A stretch of DNA of 64,000 nucleotides from Odontesthes bonariensis (taxonomy: Eukaryota > Chordata > Actinopteri > Atheriniformes > Atherinopsidae): contig NC_134528.1 in the NCBI RefSeq assembly GCF_027942865.1, positions 11,560,086-11,624,085 of the forward strand, read 5' to 3'. A model generated the notes under the pieces. It searched no databases. It was not told where the DNA came from and saw only the letters and a program-made list of their open reading frames with translations. Numbering within the stretch: the stretch's first letter is position 1; every line of letters starts with the position of its first letter. Shown piece after piece: positions 11,725-36,637 of this stretch. The position numbers and the translations under genes were made by a program.

Positions 11725-14700
11725 ATATTTTAATAACTTTTGCTTTGAGTAAATGGGCTTCATTTGGGCTGCACAAAACAAAAATATGTGCAAAATTACA
11801 AAAAAAACAAAAACATTTTAAATTAAGGCTGGGCAACGATTAAAAACTTTAATCTAATTAATCACATGATTTCCCTGATTAATCACGATTAATCGCATTT
11901 GTTTGCGAAATCCAAAAATGAATTCAAAAGTCGTATATAGCTTTTAGCATTTAGTTTTATTTTAAATGTGCTGCCATATGAATGAAAGTGCCATAACATT
12001 TGTTGTGCAAACACACTTTTAACATCAGCATCTTTATATAGCAGCCTCGCCCCATGTCTGTTTCGTTGAAGGATTTGCGGGAATAAATAGTGTGTTTTGC
12101 CTCAAAGTGATATTTTAGACTGGAACAGTGATAAGACAATTCAACTTGGCAGTGTTTACAGATGACTTTGGTTCTGTCGACTCCGCCGTCTGGAAGAACT
12201 TTAAAATGAAAATGGCCGAGTAAAAGTTCCGTACCCTTCTCCATGTTTGGTGGATCCGCCGATTACTTTCTTTTCCGGTTCCACAGCAGACAGCAACAGA
12301 CTTTTACAAAATAAAAGCCTGTGAGCAACAGACTTTTACAAAATAAAAGCCTGTGAGCAACAGACTTTTACAAAATAAAAGCCTGTGAGCAACAGACTTT
12401 TACAATAATAAAATAAATAATAAAATCGACGTTAAATAATTAACGAGTTAACGCGATAATAACGAGTTAACTCGCCCAGCCCTATTTAAAATAGAGTCTA
12501 GTCTTAACCACAATAATTATTTCATCATTTGTGGATTAACAAATAATTGTTTCCCAAATATTCCTATAATTCCTCTTTGGCTTTGTTGTTCTTTCCTTCA
12601 TTTCCTTTAACAGCTTCTGTGGTACATTTTAGAAACTGAACCATGTTTTTTTTTTGGCATTTTTAACATAAGAAGAGTGACATTAACTCTTAATAAACTA
12701 TTGTTTGTGTCTAGAGTAAAGCTGCTCACCTGTGTCCTTTGAATGTGACGCACCCAGGTGCCTGGTGTACATGCATTGCTGTGCAGATGTGTGCGTGCAG
12801 ATTCAATATATCAGTCCACCCAGTTGGGTAGGAAGAAGGAGTCCTGTGGTCTTGGAGTGTGTCAATACATCAGAATACAACAGAGAGAACAGTCTTTCCT
12901 CTGTCTTAGAATTTTAAAGGAATTTTCTCCATTGTTTCCGCCCTCGGTGAAGAGAATAAAACTGTTAGGATTACACAAGCTAAAAATGTATTTGCACTGT
13001 TTGTACTTATGTGCTCTGTTTTAAACTATGATCAGTTGATTTAATTGCAACACTTAACAGCTGATCATCTCTCTTCTGTTCTTATATGTTAAATGTACTT
13101 ACATTTAACATTTGTGTCTTGCATGCCTTTGAGAGTTTTTCTATATTATTCCTTTTGTCTTGTGTGTCATTGCTGTGTTGTGCTACTGTTCTCACCTTTT
13201 GTTTTTATGTTGTTTGTGTCTCATTTGTGTTTTTCTGATAGGAGGAGCCTGTATACGAGGTGCCTATTTGACTGAGCAAAAGGGGATCATAGGTCATCCA
13301 GGGGTGGGCTAGAGGGAAGGGGAGACAGGGAGAGGATGTTCTGCATGCATGAAAACTGTTGAAACCTGTGAAATTCATTTCAATATTCCTGCAATACACC
13401 TGCAGAATCCTCATGTTTAAAGTTAAGTAGGGTGTATTGCAGGGTTTTTGCATTGGATTGCGCTGGTGTGCATCTGCTATAGTAATAGTACACAAGCAGT
13501 GAGCATTGGGAGGGGAAATGAGAGACAGAAGCTGTTGTGATGCTTCCTGAATTAAATTTAGTAAACTCCTGCAGTTTTTGTGGCTTCAAAGAAAAAGCTT
13601 ACATCAGACAAGTAACCATTACAACATCCTTTACTGATTGTTGCAAACATTTTCCCCTCTGACGCTCTCTAACTTGTGTGATTTAGGCAACAATGATACT
13701 AAAATTCTCATTTCTAACCATATCGACCCAGCTGATCGGAGCAGGCAGTGATTATATTAAAAATGCTTTTCGCACAGCTCAGGCTGAATAAGGCCTATGC
13801 GCCTGAGGCCTTGCAGGTCAGGGTTTTTGTTTTACAAGCTACAAAGCTATAACAGACTAACTGACCTCTTATAGAGCATGTTAATGGGAGCTGATTTAAT
13901 CACACAGCATGTCTTTTTGAGTGTGTGTGTCCAAACCGGTTTATGAAATTAAAGCTCGACAGTTGCTGAGGCCATCTGAGGACACAACGTTGCCATCACC
14001 TCATACTTTCATTTTTGCGGTCCACTCTACCTCTCTTGAGTATGTCGTTTGGTCTCATTCCTGTCCTCTTCTCCCACAGGGAGAGTACGGAGGAATGCAG
14101 CAGGGCGGGGAAGGAGGAGAGGTAAGACAAAAAGATTGAGGAAATGTTTTGAAAGCAGGAGCTTTTTATAATACACTTTTGGGAAAGTGCTTTATTGTTA
14201 TGGCAGGTTATCAGAGGGTATTAAAGTAATGCATCTACTTATGTACAGTACATTGTGATCCTTACATGCTTCTATGCAAAGGTCCAGTAAGTTGGATTTA
14301 GTCACATCCAGGTGTAAAAACTTCCAATTGCAAACTGCTTGATACCCCTTACCAACCCTCAAACTATGGTGGCTGCGAAAACCGGTCAAACACAATATGC
14401 CCACTCTCGCTTGTGTTGGGTTTGTTCCTTCTGGGCCTCTGTACTGAGATGGCAGTGCTACATGGTGGAGGGCGATGTGCAGCGTCTTTGTATATAAATT
14501 GCTTGTTTGGATATATTTTTATGCAATTATGCGCAACTGAAAACGTACTTTTGAATATTGTACTTCTGCCAATAGCTCACCCTAAATGTTACTCTCTAAA
14601 ACTTAACATTTTATGAAATATATTGTCAAATATATTTTTGAAGGAAATATTATTTAGTTTAGTAAATGTATGAGACAGCTGCATATAGTGATTCCTTCTC

Positions 14701-15883
14701 ATACAGCAGATGCTGTTGACAAACAACAATTTCTGTTTATTAAGATCTAGTTTACGTAGAAATCCTGAAGTATATGCTGTTAAACTCCTTTTTCAGATCT
14801 GTCAGTTTTTGGGGTTTAAATCGAATTAACTGTGACCGAAAACTGAATTTTTATTGATAAAATAATAATGGAATGAAAAAGAATGACAACATAGATTTTT
14901 GGTTTCATACGGGACATGAATGCCACTCTCCCTGTGTGTGACTGCCAAAATGAAGCCTCAAGTTCCTCATTTGCCATCACGTTCATGGTCTTTTAGGAAC
15001 CTCATTTGACTTAATTTGAACTAGAAGACAGAACTGGACACTGACACATCAAATTTGATTGGACAATTGTATGTCACTTATCATTGAGTCCAAATATCAA
15101 CCTAATTAAGAAATTAACCACCAACTGGTGAGATGATCGGGATGTACTCTACCTAATGACGCCACAATTAAATATATTTTTCTCTTAGTACATAATGAGA
15201 GATATTGATGTAATTTGAGAATGAATAGGGAGTCAGAGAAGTTTTGGAGCCATTATCTAGTGGCCATTTTATTTATAATCAATTCAACTCTTACTGTACT
15301 GCATTTCTGATTTTTATTATTTCATGTTATTGTTGAGGGTTGTACTTTGTGAGTGAAGTTACCGGAGTCAAATTCATTGTTTGTTTATTCAAACCTGGCC
15401 AATAAAGCTGATTCTGATTCTGATTCTGATCAGTGGTACTATACTTTAAGGCTCCTCTTCACATTGCCGGATCAGTGGTTACACCGACATGATATGGTCG
15501 TTTTGACCCTTTCATCCACCCTTATCTCTGACATGGAGGTCAGATAAGAATTTGGAGTGAAAATTTAAGTCTAAGATCGGACAAAGGGCACAAATGTAGT
15601 GCTCTTCAGTAAGGGGGTCCTATCCAATCCTAATTTTGAAGGTTGTTACAGTTTAACACATATGTAGAGAGTAAGATGTACAATATTTCTCCAAAGAATT
15701 TTGTGGCATAGAATTAGTAGGCTGCATAGATAATAACAGATTATTTGAATACCTAAAAACTGTCTTTAAAACTGTATCTGCAGAGAGCCATTTTAACCAC
15801 AGACGTATGTTTTTATTACTCTGTTGAATTTCTGCTTTATCGCTAACCTACCCCTTGTCCTTTTTTTTTTCCAGGGGTATTAA
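6255..15883 (+). CDS. sncg: Gamma-synuclein
   Basis: Synucleins are small, intrinsically disordered, membrane-binding neuronal proteins. The five coding exons are 6255-6375, 9546-9587, 11321-11448, 14080-14121 and 15875-15883, all with GT/AG borders and matching phase, giving 113 residues. The start [20 protein letters not shown] is typical of gamma-synuclein. The imperfect KTKEGV 11-mer repeats run through about residue 85 and include [16 protein letters not shown] and [10 protein letters not shown]. The NAC-like segment includes [14 protein letters not shown], and the helical part ends in [13 protein letters not shown]. The C-terminal tail is short and glycine/glutamine-rich ([16 protein letters not shown]) rather than strongly acidic. 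An open frame extends upstream of the ATG to 5961, but it lacks synuclein similarity and is 5' UTR. A teleost paralogue label (sncga or sncgb) cannot be assigned. The neighbour glud1 matches the human 10q23 order. Confidence 0.95.
8179..8209. repeat. Perfect 12-bp inverted repeat, 7-base loop
   Basis: The arms AGATTATGCAAT and ATTGCATAATCT flank the loop TTAAAAG. It lies in sncg intron 1. Function is unknown. Confidence 0.7.
8484..8556 (+). repeat. LINE/SINE-type 3' tail with (TTCTA)n
   Basis: A GGGGTGAATAAAGTATTTTT segment runs into four to five copies of TTCTA. This is the usual form of truncated Rex1-like retroposon 3' ends in fish. The family label comes from general knowledge. Confidence 0.5.
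9588..11320 (+). other. sncg: sncg intron 2
   Basis: This is AT-rich intron sequence with no exon-like content. It carries a perfect 8-bp-arm hairpin at 10952-10971 (AACCCGAG, GTGT, CTCGGGTT). Confidence 0.6.
11683..11720. repeat. (TA)n microsatellite
   Basis: Uninterrupted TA dinucleotides occur in sncg intron 3. Confidence 0.85.
11827..12482 (-). mobile_element. Short hAT-like DNA transposon with BED-finger remnant
   Basis: The ends are inverted copies: GGCTGGGCAACGATTAAA at the left, and a right end whose reverse complement begins GGGCTGGGCGAGTTAACT. Both subterminal regions are rich in TTAAT/TAATCG motifs. On the minus strand, 12244 down to about 12060 encodes a BED-type zinc finger: [14 protein letters not shown] followed by [10 protein letters not shown], which fits the CxxC...HxxxxH pattern found at the N terminus of hAT transposases. 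No catalytic transposase domain is present, so the copy is non-autonomous. It also carries a 32-bp tandem repeat. The AT-rich flanks do not give a clean 8-bp target duplication. Confidence 0.72.
12293..12407. repeat. 32-bp tandem repeat, about 3.6 copies
   Basis: The unit begins GCAACAGACTTTTACAAAAT and starts at 12293, 12325, 12357 and 12389. The first three copies are essentially identical and the last is cut short. It lies inside the hAT-like element. There are no spacers, so this is not a CRISPR array. Confidence 0.9.
13242..13271 (+). other. Candidate alternative terminal exon of sncg
   Basis: A pyrimidine-rich tract ending in GATAG precedes GAG GAG CCT GTA TAC GAG GTG CCT ATT TGA, which reads EEPVYEVPI and stops. 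Exon 3 ends in phase 0, so splicing here would keep frame and replace the GEYGG tail. The acidic/proline/tyrosine make-up resembles C-terminal tails of alpha- and beta-synuclein. No transcript evidence is available. Confidence 0.3.
14122..15874 (+). other. sncg: sncg intron 4
   Basis: Intron sequence. A retroposon-like tail, AATAAAGCTGATTCTGATTC with three further repeat units, occurs at about 15401-15430. It ends in a long T run before the acceptor at 15874. Confidence 0.6.
15400..15430 (+). repeat. Retroposon 3' tail with (TGATTC)n
   Basis: CCAATAAAGCTGATTCTGAT with hexamer repeats is a common truncated LINE 3' end in fish genomes. Confidence 0.45.
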
Positions 15884-18155
15884 TCATCTTCAGGACCCTC
15901 CAGCAGCCCCTCGCCTTCCTCCCCTCGCTGTACCAGACTCCAGATGTCCTACATATTTTTTTGTGACTTAACGGAACCAAAATCAACTAAAACAGACTCT
16001 TCCGGATGCTGCACCTCAGCCCCTCTCCCTGATGCCCCCCTCCCACTGCCACCTGTCCTCACCCTCTTCCCTCTCCTTCTGATTTCCTGCAGCTTGTAGC
16101 TTTTCCTCCACCTCCCGTCCAACCCGAGCCTCATTTGTGTGTTATTGTTGTCTTGCTATGAACCCCCATGTTGTTGCCAACCCATGCCTGCCAACCCATA
16201 GCAACATCTCAAGCACACACGTTCACCCAAACAAAAAGAGACAAACCTTGCTCAGGCACAGGCGTGAAACACTCACATACAGTACATACCATAAATGCCA
16301 GCACAGACCACACATTGGACAAGTGAGTGACAGGAGCTGAAATTCCTAATGTGTACATACAGAGAAGCCGATCCACAATGAAAAACAAGAAATCATAGTG
16401 TGCCTGAGGAGGGCTTGAGAGGGTGTGTGAGCTGCAGACAGTGTGTCTGTGCTAGTTTGTGTGCATGTGTAGCTGCTGGCGTACAAAATTAATCTTCAGG
16501 GGCTTGAGCAGGGAATTGTGCGCTGAGGACAGATATCATGTGCAGTAGTTAGTTACAGCAGACTGCATGAGCAGATGTTCGGTGTTGTTAATTGTAGAGT
16601 AGCAGCTGTTCTGTGTAGCTTTGTACTGCTTAGTGTGTGTGTTCTGCCGCAGCATTTAGAATCAGTGGAAGTGATGTACATTGCTCATTTATCTCAGCTG
16701 TTAGAGGGAATGTGCGATATGATACAAGAAAAAGCATAAGCAGTTTTAAATCCGTCTCTGTAACATTAAACATTTGAAAAGTTAAATTGGAATGAGAAGA
16801 AACATTTAACAATTAGATTTGTCTGAAAAGGGGGCTTCCCTGCAAACGGCCAGATTCTGATATCTAAATGATTAGATTTGGTCATTAATAACAACTAAAA
16901 CTTTATCAACACATCTCAAATTCACATCAGCCAGCCAGTCAGGTTTCAGGTGTTTTGCTCAATCAAATGATTTAATGTTAAAGTTGACTTTTTGAATATA
17001 GACTCCTTATTGTGAAACAATTTATGTCACAAAGCGTATGAATGCCCCAAAACGTGTTTTTGTAAAGTGACAGTGACGTTTGAGGATCAGATTGTGTTCA
17101 CTTTATCATCAGGTCCAAGTTAATGTTTGGTCAAAATTTGAAGAAATTCCCCCCAAAGGCCCCCCAGAATCCATGGACAACTTTTTCTTCTTCTTCCATA
17201 TGAACCAACTCCTTGTACCAATTGCTGATCGACATATTTTGTCCTCAAAGACATAGAACTTTATTTATAATGCAAACATGTGGATAATGTTGCACAAAAT
17301 CATTTTTGGTGCTGTACTGTCACAAGAGGACAGAATCTCAGTTTGAAATGTCCCCCGTTTTTTTTGTTTTGTTGATATTGAATATTACTGAAAAGGGAAC
17401 TGTACAAAATACTAAACAAAGAGGCGAACAATGAACACAATGTCATTTAATGAGGAGACACAATCCCCTTTTGTTCTTGTCTGGTTAATTTGTGAAACTG
17501 GGTTGCGTGCTATGCAGAGAAAAGAGCAATTGGGGTGCTTGTTTGTTCGTTATTTAGGATTTTGTGATTTAAAAAAAGTGTATTTCATCAATGTTATGAG
17601 ATGGCAAAAGAAGATGAAAGAAGGTTGAGTTTCATTATAGCTCAGCTTTGTGTGTTGCTCAAATTGTGGGCTACGTAGATGTTTTAAGGATACTTTTTAG
17701 TCTGACTGTTCTGAAGCTCCCACCCCTCAACTGTCTCAGCCAATAAGATGCCTCCGTTCTCCTGCCACCCAGTGTCATGCCACCTTTCACGGCGAATCTG
17801 CCCAGCGGCGTGTGTTTTCGTATGCGCTGTATGTGTGTGCGTGCATGTGTGTGTTATCATAGAACAGGTTCAGCCAGCAAAGTGTGCGTGTATGTTTGTC
17901 TTGAGCTGGTTTGTGTGTTTTTACTTTGAGGCCAATGGAAACTGATGACTGCATGTTGCCTTATTAAGCAATCTCACACTCCCGCACACACAGATAGCAC
18001 ACAACACGACACTTCTACTGACACAAGCGCACACCTCACTCGAAACGTGCAAACACTAATCCCTCCACAAATACACCAACACAAATCATGCACCATGTTC
18101 AAGTTGGCATCAAATCAGACTCGCTGATTTTATAAACTGTACCAGTGGAAATAAA
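15884..18155 (+). other. sncg: Probable sncg 3' UTR
   Basis: Non-coding sequence follows the GGG TAT TAA end of sncg. The first good polyadenylation signal I accept is AATAAA at 18150-18155, implying a UTR of about 2.3 kb. Open frames inside it are short and unlike known proteins. Confidence 0.45.
18150..18155 (+). terminator. Candidate polyadenylation signal of sncg
   Basis: AATAAA occurs in the context GTGGAAATAAAAAGG, followed by GT/T-rich sequence (GGTTTTGTTG) that could serve as a downstream element. Confidence 0.5.
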
Positions 18156-18379
18156 AAGGTTTTGTTGAAATCCAGCAGTCGTGTTGGGGTTTTATTTAAC
18201 AAGGTTTCAACAGACATTGCAACAGCTGATCTGAACAAGGCCGCATTAACCCGTGAGGGCAGTTCATTTTTTTCCTGAGCTCTGAAACCAGTGTGACTTT
18301 TTAAGACTTTCATGTTGCCCTGCCCTGTTTAACATTGTGAGGGTCACCCTTGGAGTCCTGAAAACTTATCAGGAGCACT

Positions 18380-18700
18380 TTTATGTCCTATAAGGTGGGG
18401 TACAGGGCCTTTCACAGATCTGATCGGCTTTTCCAGCACCAACAGATAATCAGACGGACTGAGATCTGGGAAATATGGAGAACAAGCTTGAACAATTTTT
18501 CCGTGCATAAGGAAGAATTATCATGCAGAAAGACACCACTGACATCCTAAAATATGCTTACCATGAAGGCATGTCCACAGTCTGCCAGTATTTAGGTTGG
18601 TGTTGCTCCAGAGTTCATTGTAGGTGTGTTGGCAGTGGACGGGGCTCAGTATGGGCTGCATCATGCCCAGCAAGTCTTTTTGAGCTCCAGCCACTCGATA
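18380..18700. repeat. Degraded copy of an abundant teleost repeat (class uncertain)
   Basis: Phrases such as GAGATCTGGGAAATATGGAG, CATGCAGAAAGACACCACTG, TACCATGAAGGCATGT and TGTGTTGGCAGTGGACGGGG follow, in order, a highly repeated sequence seen in many fish genomes. It is probably part of a DNA transposon. The copy is clearly decayed. The assignment is from memory only. Confidence 0.45.
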
Positions 18701-19156
18701 TACAAATGTTACCCTGATATGCTTATTGGTGTAAGAATGAATGAAGCATTGTAAAACTCTTTAAAGAACCCAAACAAAGATTAAGAGACACTATGAGTGC
18801 AGATTTTTCACAAGATAGCATTTTTGATTTCAGTAAAGATTGAGGAGCTACCTCCACACTCCAGTTTAAAAAAAAATCCGATTTCTAATGTTCTTCAACA
18901 GTCAAATTGGCAATTAAAAACATGAAAAACATACACTGCACTTTTTTTTACTTAAATTGTCAAGAGAGCCTTGAATCTGACCCACTTAAAGTGATAGTTC
19001 AGAATAGAAATCCTCACTCCATGTAACATGAACTTTCATTGAGTTAGCGCTTTTAACCATCTTTAAAAAAAAATAATTAAAAAAAAAGTCTAAAAACAGA
19101 AATGTGAGTGAAATGAGTATTATTTACATAGATCTGTACAGATATTTGAACAGGTC

Positions 19157-19860
19157 TACCTGTGGTACCGACAGCTTAGGTTAAGTTGAACTAAAAAGCA
19201 AAACAGAAATATGAAAGATTCATGGAAATAATTCATGGAAATAAAGGGAAATGTAGCACACTTTGCCAGCAATTTCCAACTGTCTCTAACAAAAAGTTAT
19301 AAAACCACAGCTTTAACATCTCTAACTTTCTTAGATACAAGTTCTACATCTTATTTATTGCTTTCTTCTTCTTCTCTCAGAGACATATTGTTGTATTCTT
19401 CTTTGTTGAAATTGAAACAATTAAAAAAAAATGAAAATGAAACTGAAACTGGATCAACTGTAATTATATTTGAACAGTCTTTGGCTCTAAGGAAAAAAGA
19501 CACTTTTCTAGATTTATAGAGGATTTCCTGACATCCTAAGTCTTCCATAACTGACATAAACGTTGTGAATAAAATGTTCAGCTTTTTCAACTTATTACAC
19601 CAACAATAAATATTACATAACCACTCAAGGGACTAGACAAAAAAAACAAAACATATATGACGGCATTGTGTTGATATAAAATAAGTGATTGTCTTTTTTT
19701 AATGTTTCGACTAAAACTCTGATCATTTTTAACCCGTTCTATAAAAATCTGAATAATAAAACTTGAACAATTCATGTGTGCATCCCTACATTTTGTGTCA
19801 TTTCTGTTCATTCTAAGCAGAAAAGAAAAAAAATAATACAAATTTTGGGAAAAACTTAAA
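19157..19860 (-). pseudogene. Decayed partial duplicate of the glud1 3' region
   Basis: Blocks of this stretch match, in the same order, the glud1 region at about 22255-23935. 19170-19400 matches 22262-22495: both share GTTGAACTAAAAA, ATGAAAGATTCATG, CAGCAATTTCCA and ACAAGTTCTAC. The 19520 area shares TATAGAGGATTTCCTGA with the intron before exon 10. It then shares GTCTTCCATAACTGACAT, which is coding sequence of glud1 exon 10 (VSYGRL on the minus strand), followed by CATAAACGTTG. 19740-19830 matches 23845-23910, sharing TTCATTCTAAGCAGA. Most exon sequence has been lost from the copy, so it is non-functional. Confidence 0.7.
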
Positions 19861-20060
19861 CTTAAATAGATGAATATCCAATCCAAAATTTGTTTTTAGG
19901 GTCTTCAAATGGGGGAAATAAGAACATGGACTTATAGAAAACCATTCCAGTCTATGTGACCAAAGTGCTTTTACACTACAAACCACATTCACCATGTTTT
20001 AGTCTGTATAATGTTACAAGCAACAGAGTGCTTTTTCTCTATCACACACATCCACACACC

Positions 20061-20170
20061 ATCGGTAGGCAACGTTGGATTCAGCATCCTGCCCAAGGAC
20101 ACTTCGCCATGTGGTGCGGGACAGCTGTGAATTGAACCACCACCTTTCCAATCACCCTCCTGAGCTTCAG
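20061..20170 (-). repeat. tRNA-like SINE fragment
   Basis: GCCCAAGGACACTTCGCCAT, GAATTGAACCACCACCTTTC and CCTCCTGAGC are hallmarks of a frequent teleost tRNA-derived repeat. Read on the minus strand it has a B-box-like GGTTCAATTC. Confidence 0.55.
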
Positions 20171-20260
20171 GAAGCTATGACAGAGGTTTGCATATATCAT
20201 TGGCTGGATTAGGTAACATTTATCTGATAGCAACCAGTTAGTTTATGTGAATGAGAAATC

Positions 20261-20830
20261 TTCCTGACAGACCAGAGGGAGTCATGGACTTCTGCAGAGT
20301 TCGCTGCCTGGACCGACTCTTTGAATTTAGATGTTTCCATTAGCTGTCATTGGACAGCATGGCATACGTTCCCATTGCTATGCTGATGATGATACTCGGC
20401 TATACTCATCTGTGAAACCAATCAGTTGTTTACATTACAAGCATGTTTAAAATAATAATAATAATAATGATCTGGAGGAATTTTCTGCTTCTAAATTCAG
20501 AGAAAACTGAAGTTATTGTCTTTGGACCCGAGCACTGAAGGACCTTGGCTTTCAGTATTACAGTGAGGAACCTTGTCCTAGTTCTATGAGGGTGTCTCAC
20601 ATATAAAACAGGTTTCTGGGACTGCCTTTTTTCACCTTCAACATTTAGCCCAAAATTAAGAACATCCAGTCTCAGAGTGGTGCAGAAAAACCTGGTCCAT
20701 CCATTGGTTACTTTGAGATTAGCCTACTGTAATTCTTTATTATTGGGCTGGCCCAGAAATTCTCTGAAAGGCCAAAATGATCTTCTTGCTAACTTCACAA
20801 GTGAAGCTGAAGAGGATGCACCTCATTTCC
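20261..20830 (+). mobile_element. LINE reverse-transcriptase remnant
   Basis: Fragments of a non-LTR reverse transcriptase are readable with frame breaks. They include the catalytic-site block YADDDTRLYSSVK at about 20379-20420, LNSEKTEVIVFGP at 20493-20531, and a TLRLAYCNSLLLGWP block at 20710-20750. The last corresponds to the TSRLDYCNSLLYGLP motif of L2/Maui-type fish LINEs. It is non-functional. Confidence 0.75.
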
Positions 20831-20909
20831 TGCTCAGAGAGGTTTCAGGTGTATTATGTGAACGAAAAAAAAAAGACAAGAGGGAAAAAGTGGGAGTTTT
20901 TCTGAACAT

Positions 20910-20915
20910 TTTATT
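20910..20915 (-). terminator. Candidate polyadenylation signal of glud1
   Basis: TTTATT on the plus strand is AATAAA on the minus strand, about 825 bases past the glud1 stop. Another TTTATT at about 21231 could be used instead. Confidence 0.4.
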
Positions 20916-21739
20916 GGTTTCCAAAAAAAAGAAAAGACGAAATAAAAATAAAAAGTAATTTCCTCCAAAATAACATCAACGCTGAAGAACGGGACGGTTA
21001 AAACTGAAGAAAATTCCAGCAGGAATTGGGGGGCGCTCACAGCGACACCTCGCCCCATCGGGGGAGTCGGGGAGAAGCTGAAGATGAAGCGACGGATAAA
21101 GAGGAGAAACGAAGAAGAGCATCTACTGAGTGCTGACAGGAAAAACACTTGCTATGGAAAAATAGGTCTGGAAACTTCACAGCTAACCTTTACGTTGTAA
21201 GAGGGCGAGGACAAGCTAAGTTTACATTTATCTTTTATTCTCATCAAGTTAAGTCTTAATCCCTTTTAAACAGAATTAGACTGAAGAGGCCATCTCCCTT
21301 TAAGAGCAGATCTCCTCCTGAAATAAGGCATCTGTAGTGCTGTCAACAACTCCAACAGGAGGGTAACACGTGCATTCAGCACCCACAATAAGAGCGCCGT
21401 GAACATGGCTGCCGCGTAATCTCAAACATCTATACGGTGGCTGGGGGAGGACAGGGTCCTTCGTTCTCTCTGAGGATTTAGCTCTGTGTGTCATTTCAGG
21501 CAGAAACAAGAGCAGGGCGGCATCTAAACAGATTGCAGGAATAGAACAGCAGCACAGAGATCACAGGTTAAATACCAGGCGAGCCGATGTGTCGTTGCAT
21601 GTGTGTAAAAGAGCCAATGAGCAGCGGTAAACAGTGATATGTTCTGAAGGCTGTTTGAGGAGGTAGAGGGAGAAAGAAGAGGGGGGTGAATAGCGGGAGG
21701 GTGGAGGAAGGGGGAACAGTGCAGGTCGTGATGAGCCAT

Positions 21740-35578
<13,839 letters not shown>

Positions 35579-35860
35579 GGTTGAAATAAGCTAACTGGGT
35601 GATCGAACTAATAAAAATGCAACTAAACAACAAGGACAATGGGAGGGACGACAGGAAATGGGGTCGAATGACAGATACAGCAGTTCCTCACTCTGTCCCG
35701 TCCTCTGGCCGAGTGGGAAATGGCATGCTGTGTCAGTTTGCTTTAAAAGGCAGTATGAGCTAAGGGAGGAATCGAGAGCTTCTCGAGACAGACGCACGCG
35801 GAAGAGGAGGACCAACGGAATCGGCGCGCGCTCCCGAGTTTTCAAAGCTACAGAAAAGCA
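35579..35860 (-). promoter_or_regulatory. Probable glud1 promoter region, CpG-bearing
   Basis: Sequence immediately upstream of the glud1 ATG is richer in CpG than its surroundings, for example at 35790-35835, where several CGCG groups lie close together. This fits a TATA-less housekeeping promoter. No specific site is claimed. Confidence 0.4.
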
Positions 35861-36529
35861 GCCCGTTGATGTATTTCTTTTTCTAAGAACAGTTATGAAC
35901 AATTCGAGCCACCTTTTTACTGTGTTGTTATTTTCACCTACATATTGAAATCACACATATTTAGAAATGAATCTTTCTGCAACGTAACACTTTTATCTTG
36001 TAAATTAAGTAAAAATCTTTATCTTTATCTTTACTTCATAATCGTCAGAAATATATACGTTATACCTACATATTATTCATCATTGTAATGTTCACACAAA
36101 ATACAGTATGGTACAGTAAAATGTTACAAATTCAACAAGTCAACTCCATATGAAAATAGTAAAATTAGCTCGACTTTGACCTTCATTATGACCTCCACTT
36201 TGACCTTAATTTGTACAACTCAAATTCCCCCAAAAAGTTGTAGTGTTGAGTAAAATGTAAATAGGAAAGAATGCAATGATTTTCTTTTCTCGTGTTCGAA
36301 GATTTTTTTCTCAATAGAACACCGAAAATACATCAAATGTTTAAATTTCCTAAAAAAATTTGAATAATTTTTAATGTGATGGCAGCAAAGCATCTAAAAA
36401 AAAAAAGTTGGATGTGACCAAAAACAAAAACTGTACTAAAGTACTAAAAAGAAGCATCTGGAAGAAGATGTTGTAGCTAATAGATAAATGTAGATGTAAA
36501 TGTAGATGTAGATGTTGTAGCTGTAGTTT

Positions 36530-36637
36530 TTACGCTGCTTTATGCTGTTCTTTTAAATGCATTGTCTTTATGTAAAGCACATTGAGTTGCCTGTGGTATG
36601 AAATGCGCTATATAAATAAAGATGCCTTGCCTTGCCT
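36530..36637 (+). repeat. Retroposon-like 3' end
   Basis: The stretch GTAAAGCACATTGAGTTGCC then GCGCTATATAAATAAAGATG and (CCTTG)n is the typical terminal sequence of a widespread fish retroposon. TATATAAATAAA here should not be taken for a promoter. Confidence 0.55.

Larger units (their letters stand above)
11449..14079 (+). other. sncg: sncg intron 3
   Basis: The intron contains a (TA)n microsatellite at about 11683-11720 and a hAT-like element at 11827-12482. An exon-like block at 13242-13271 is in frame with exon 3 (see the separate entry). Confidence 0.6.
18156..20909. other. Intergenic region between sncg and glud1
   Basis: The two genes end tail-to-tail here. The interval is made largely of the repeats and the glud1-derived copy listed separately. 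No intact gene was found. Confidence 0.6.

Noticed and set aside
11610-11843. Frames across the (TA)n run encoding poly-Tyr-Ile
   Set aside because: Translation of a microsatellite within an intron.
12293-12407. Regular short repeats that might suggest a CRISPR-like array
   Set aside because: They are head-to-tail 32-bp copies without spacers, inside a eukaryotic transposon.
36588-36622. TATATAAATAAAG as a promoter
   Set aside because: It is the standard 3' terminal sequence of a common fish retroposon.
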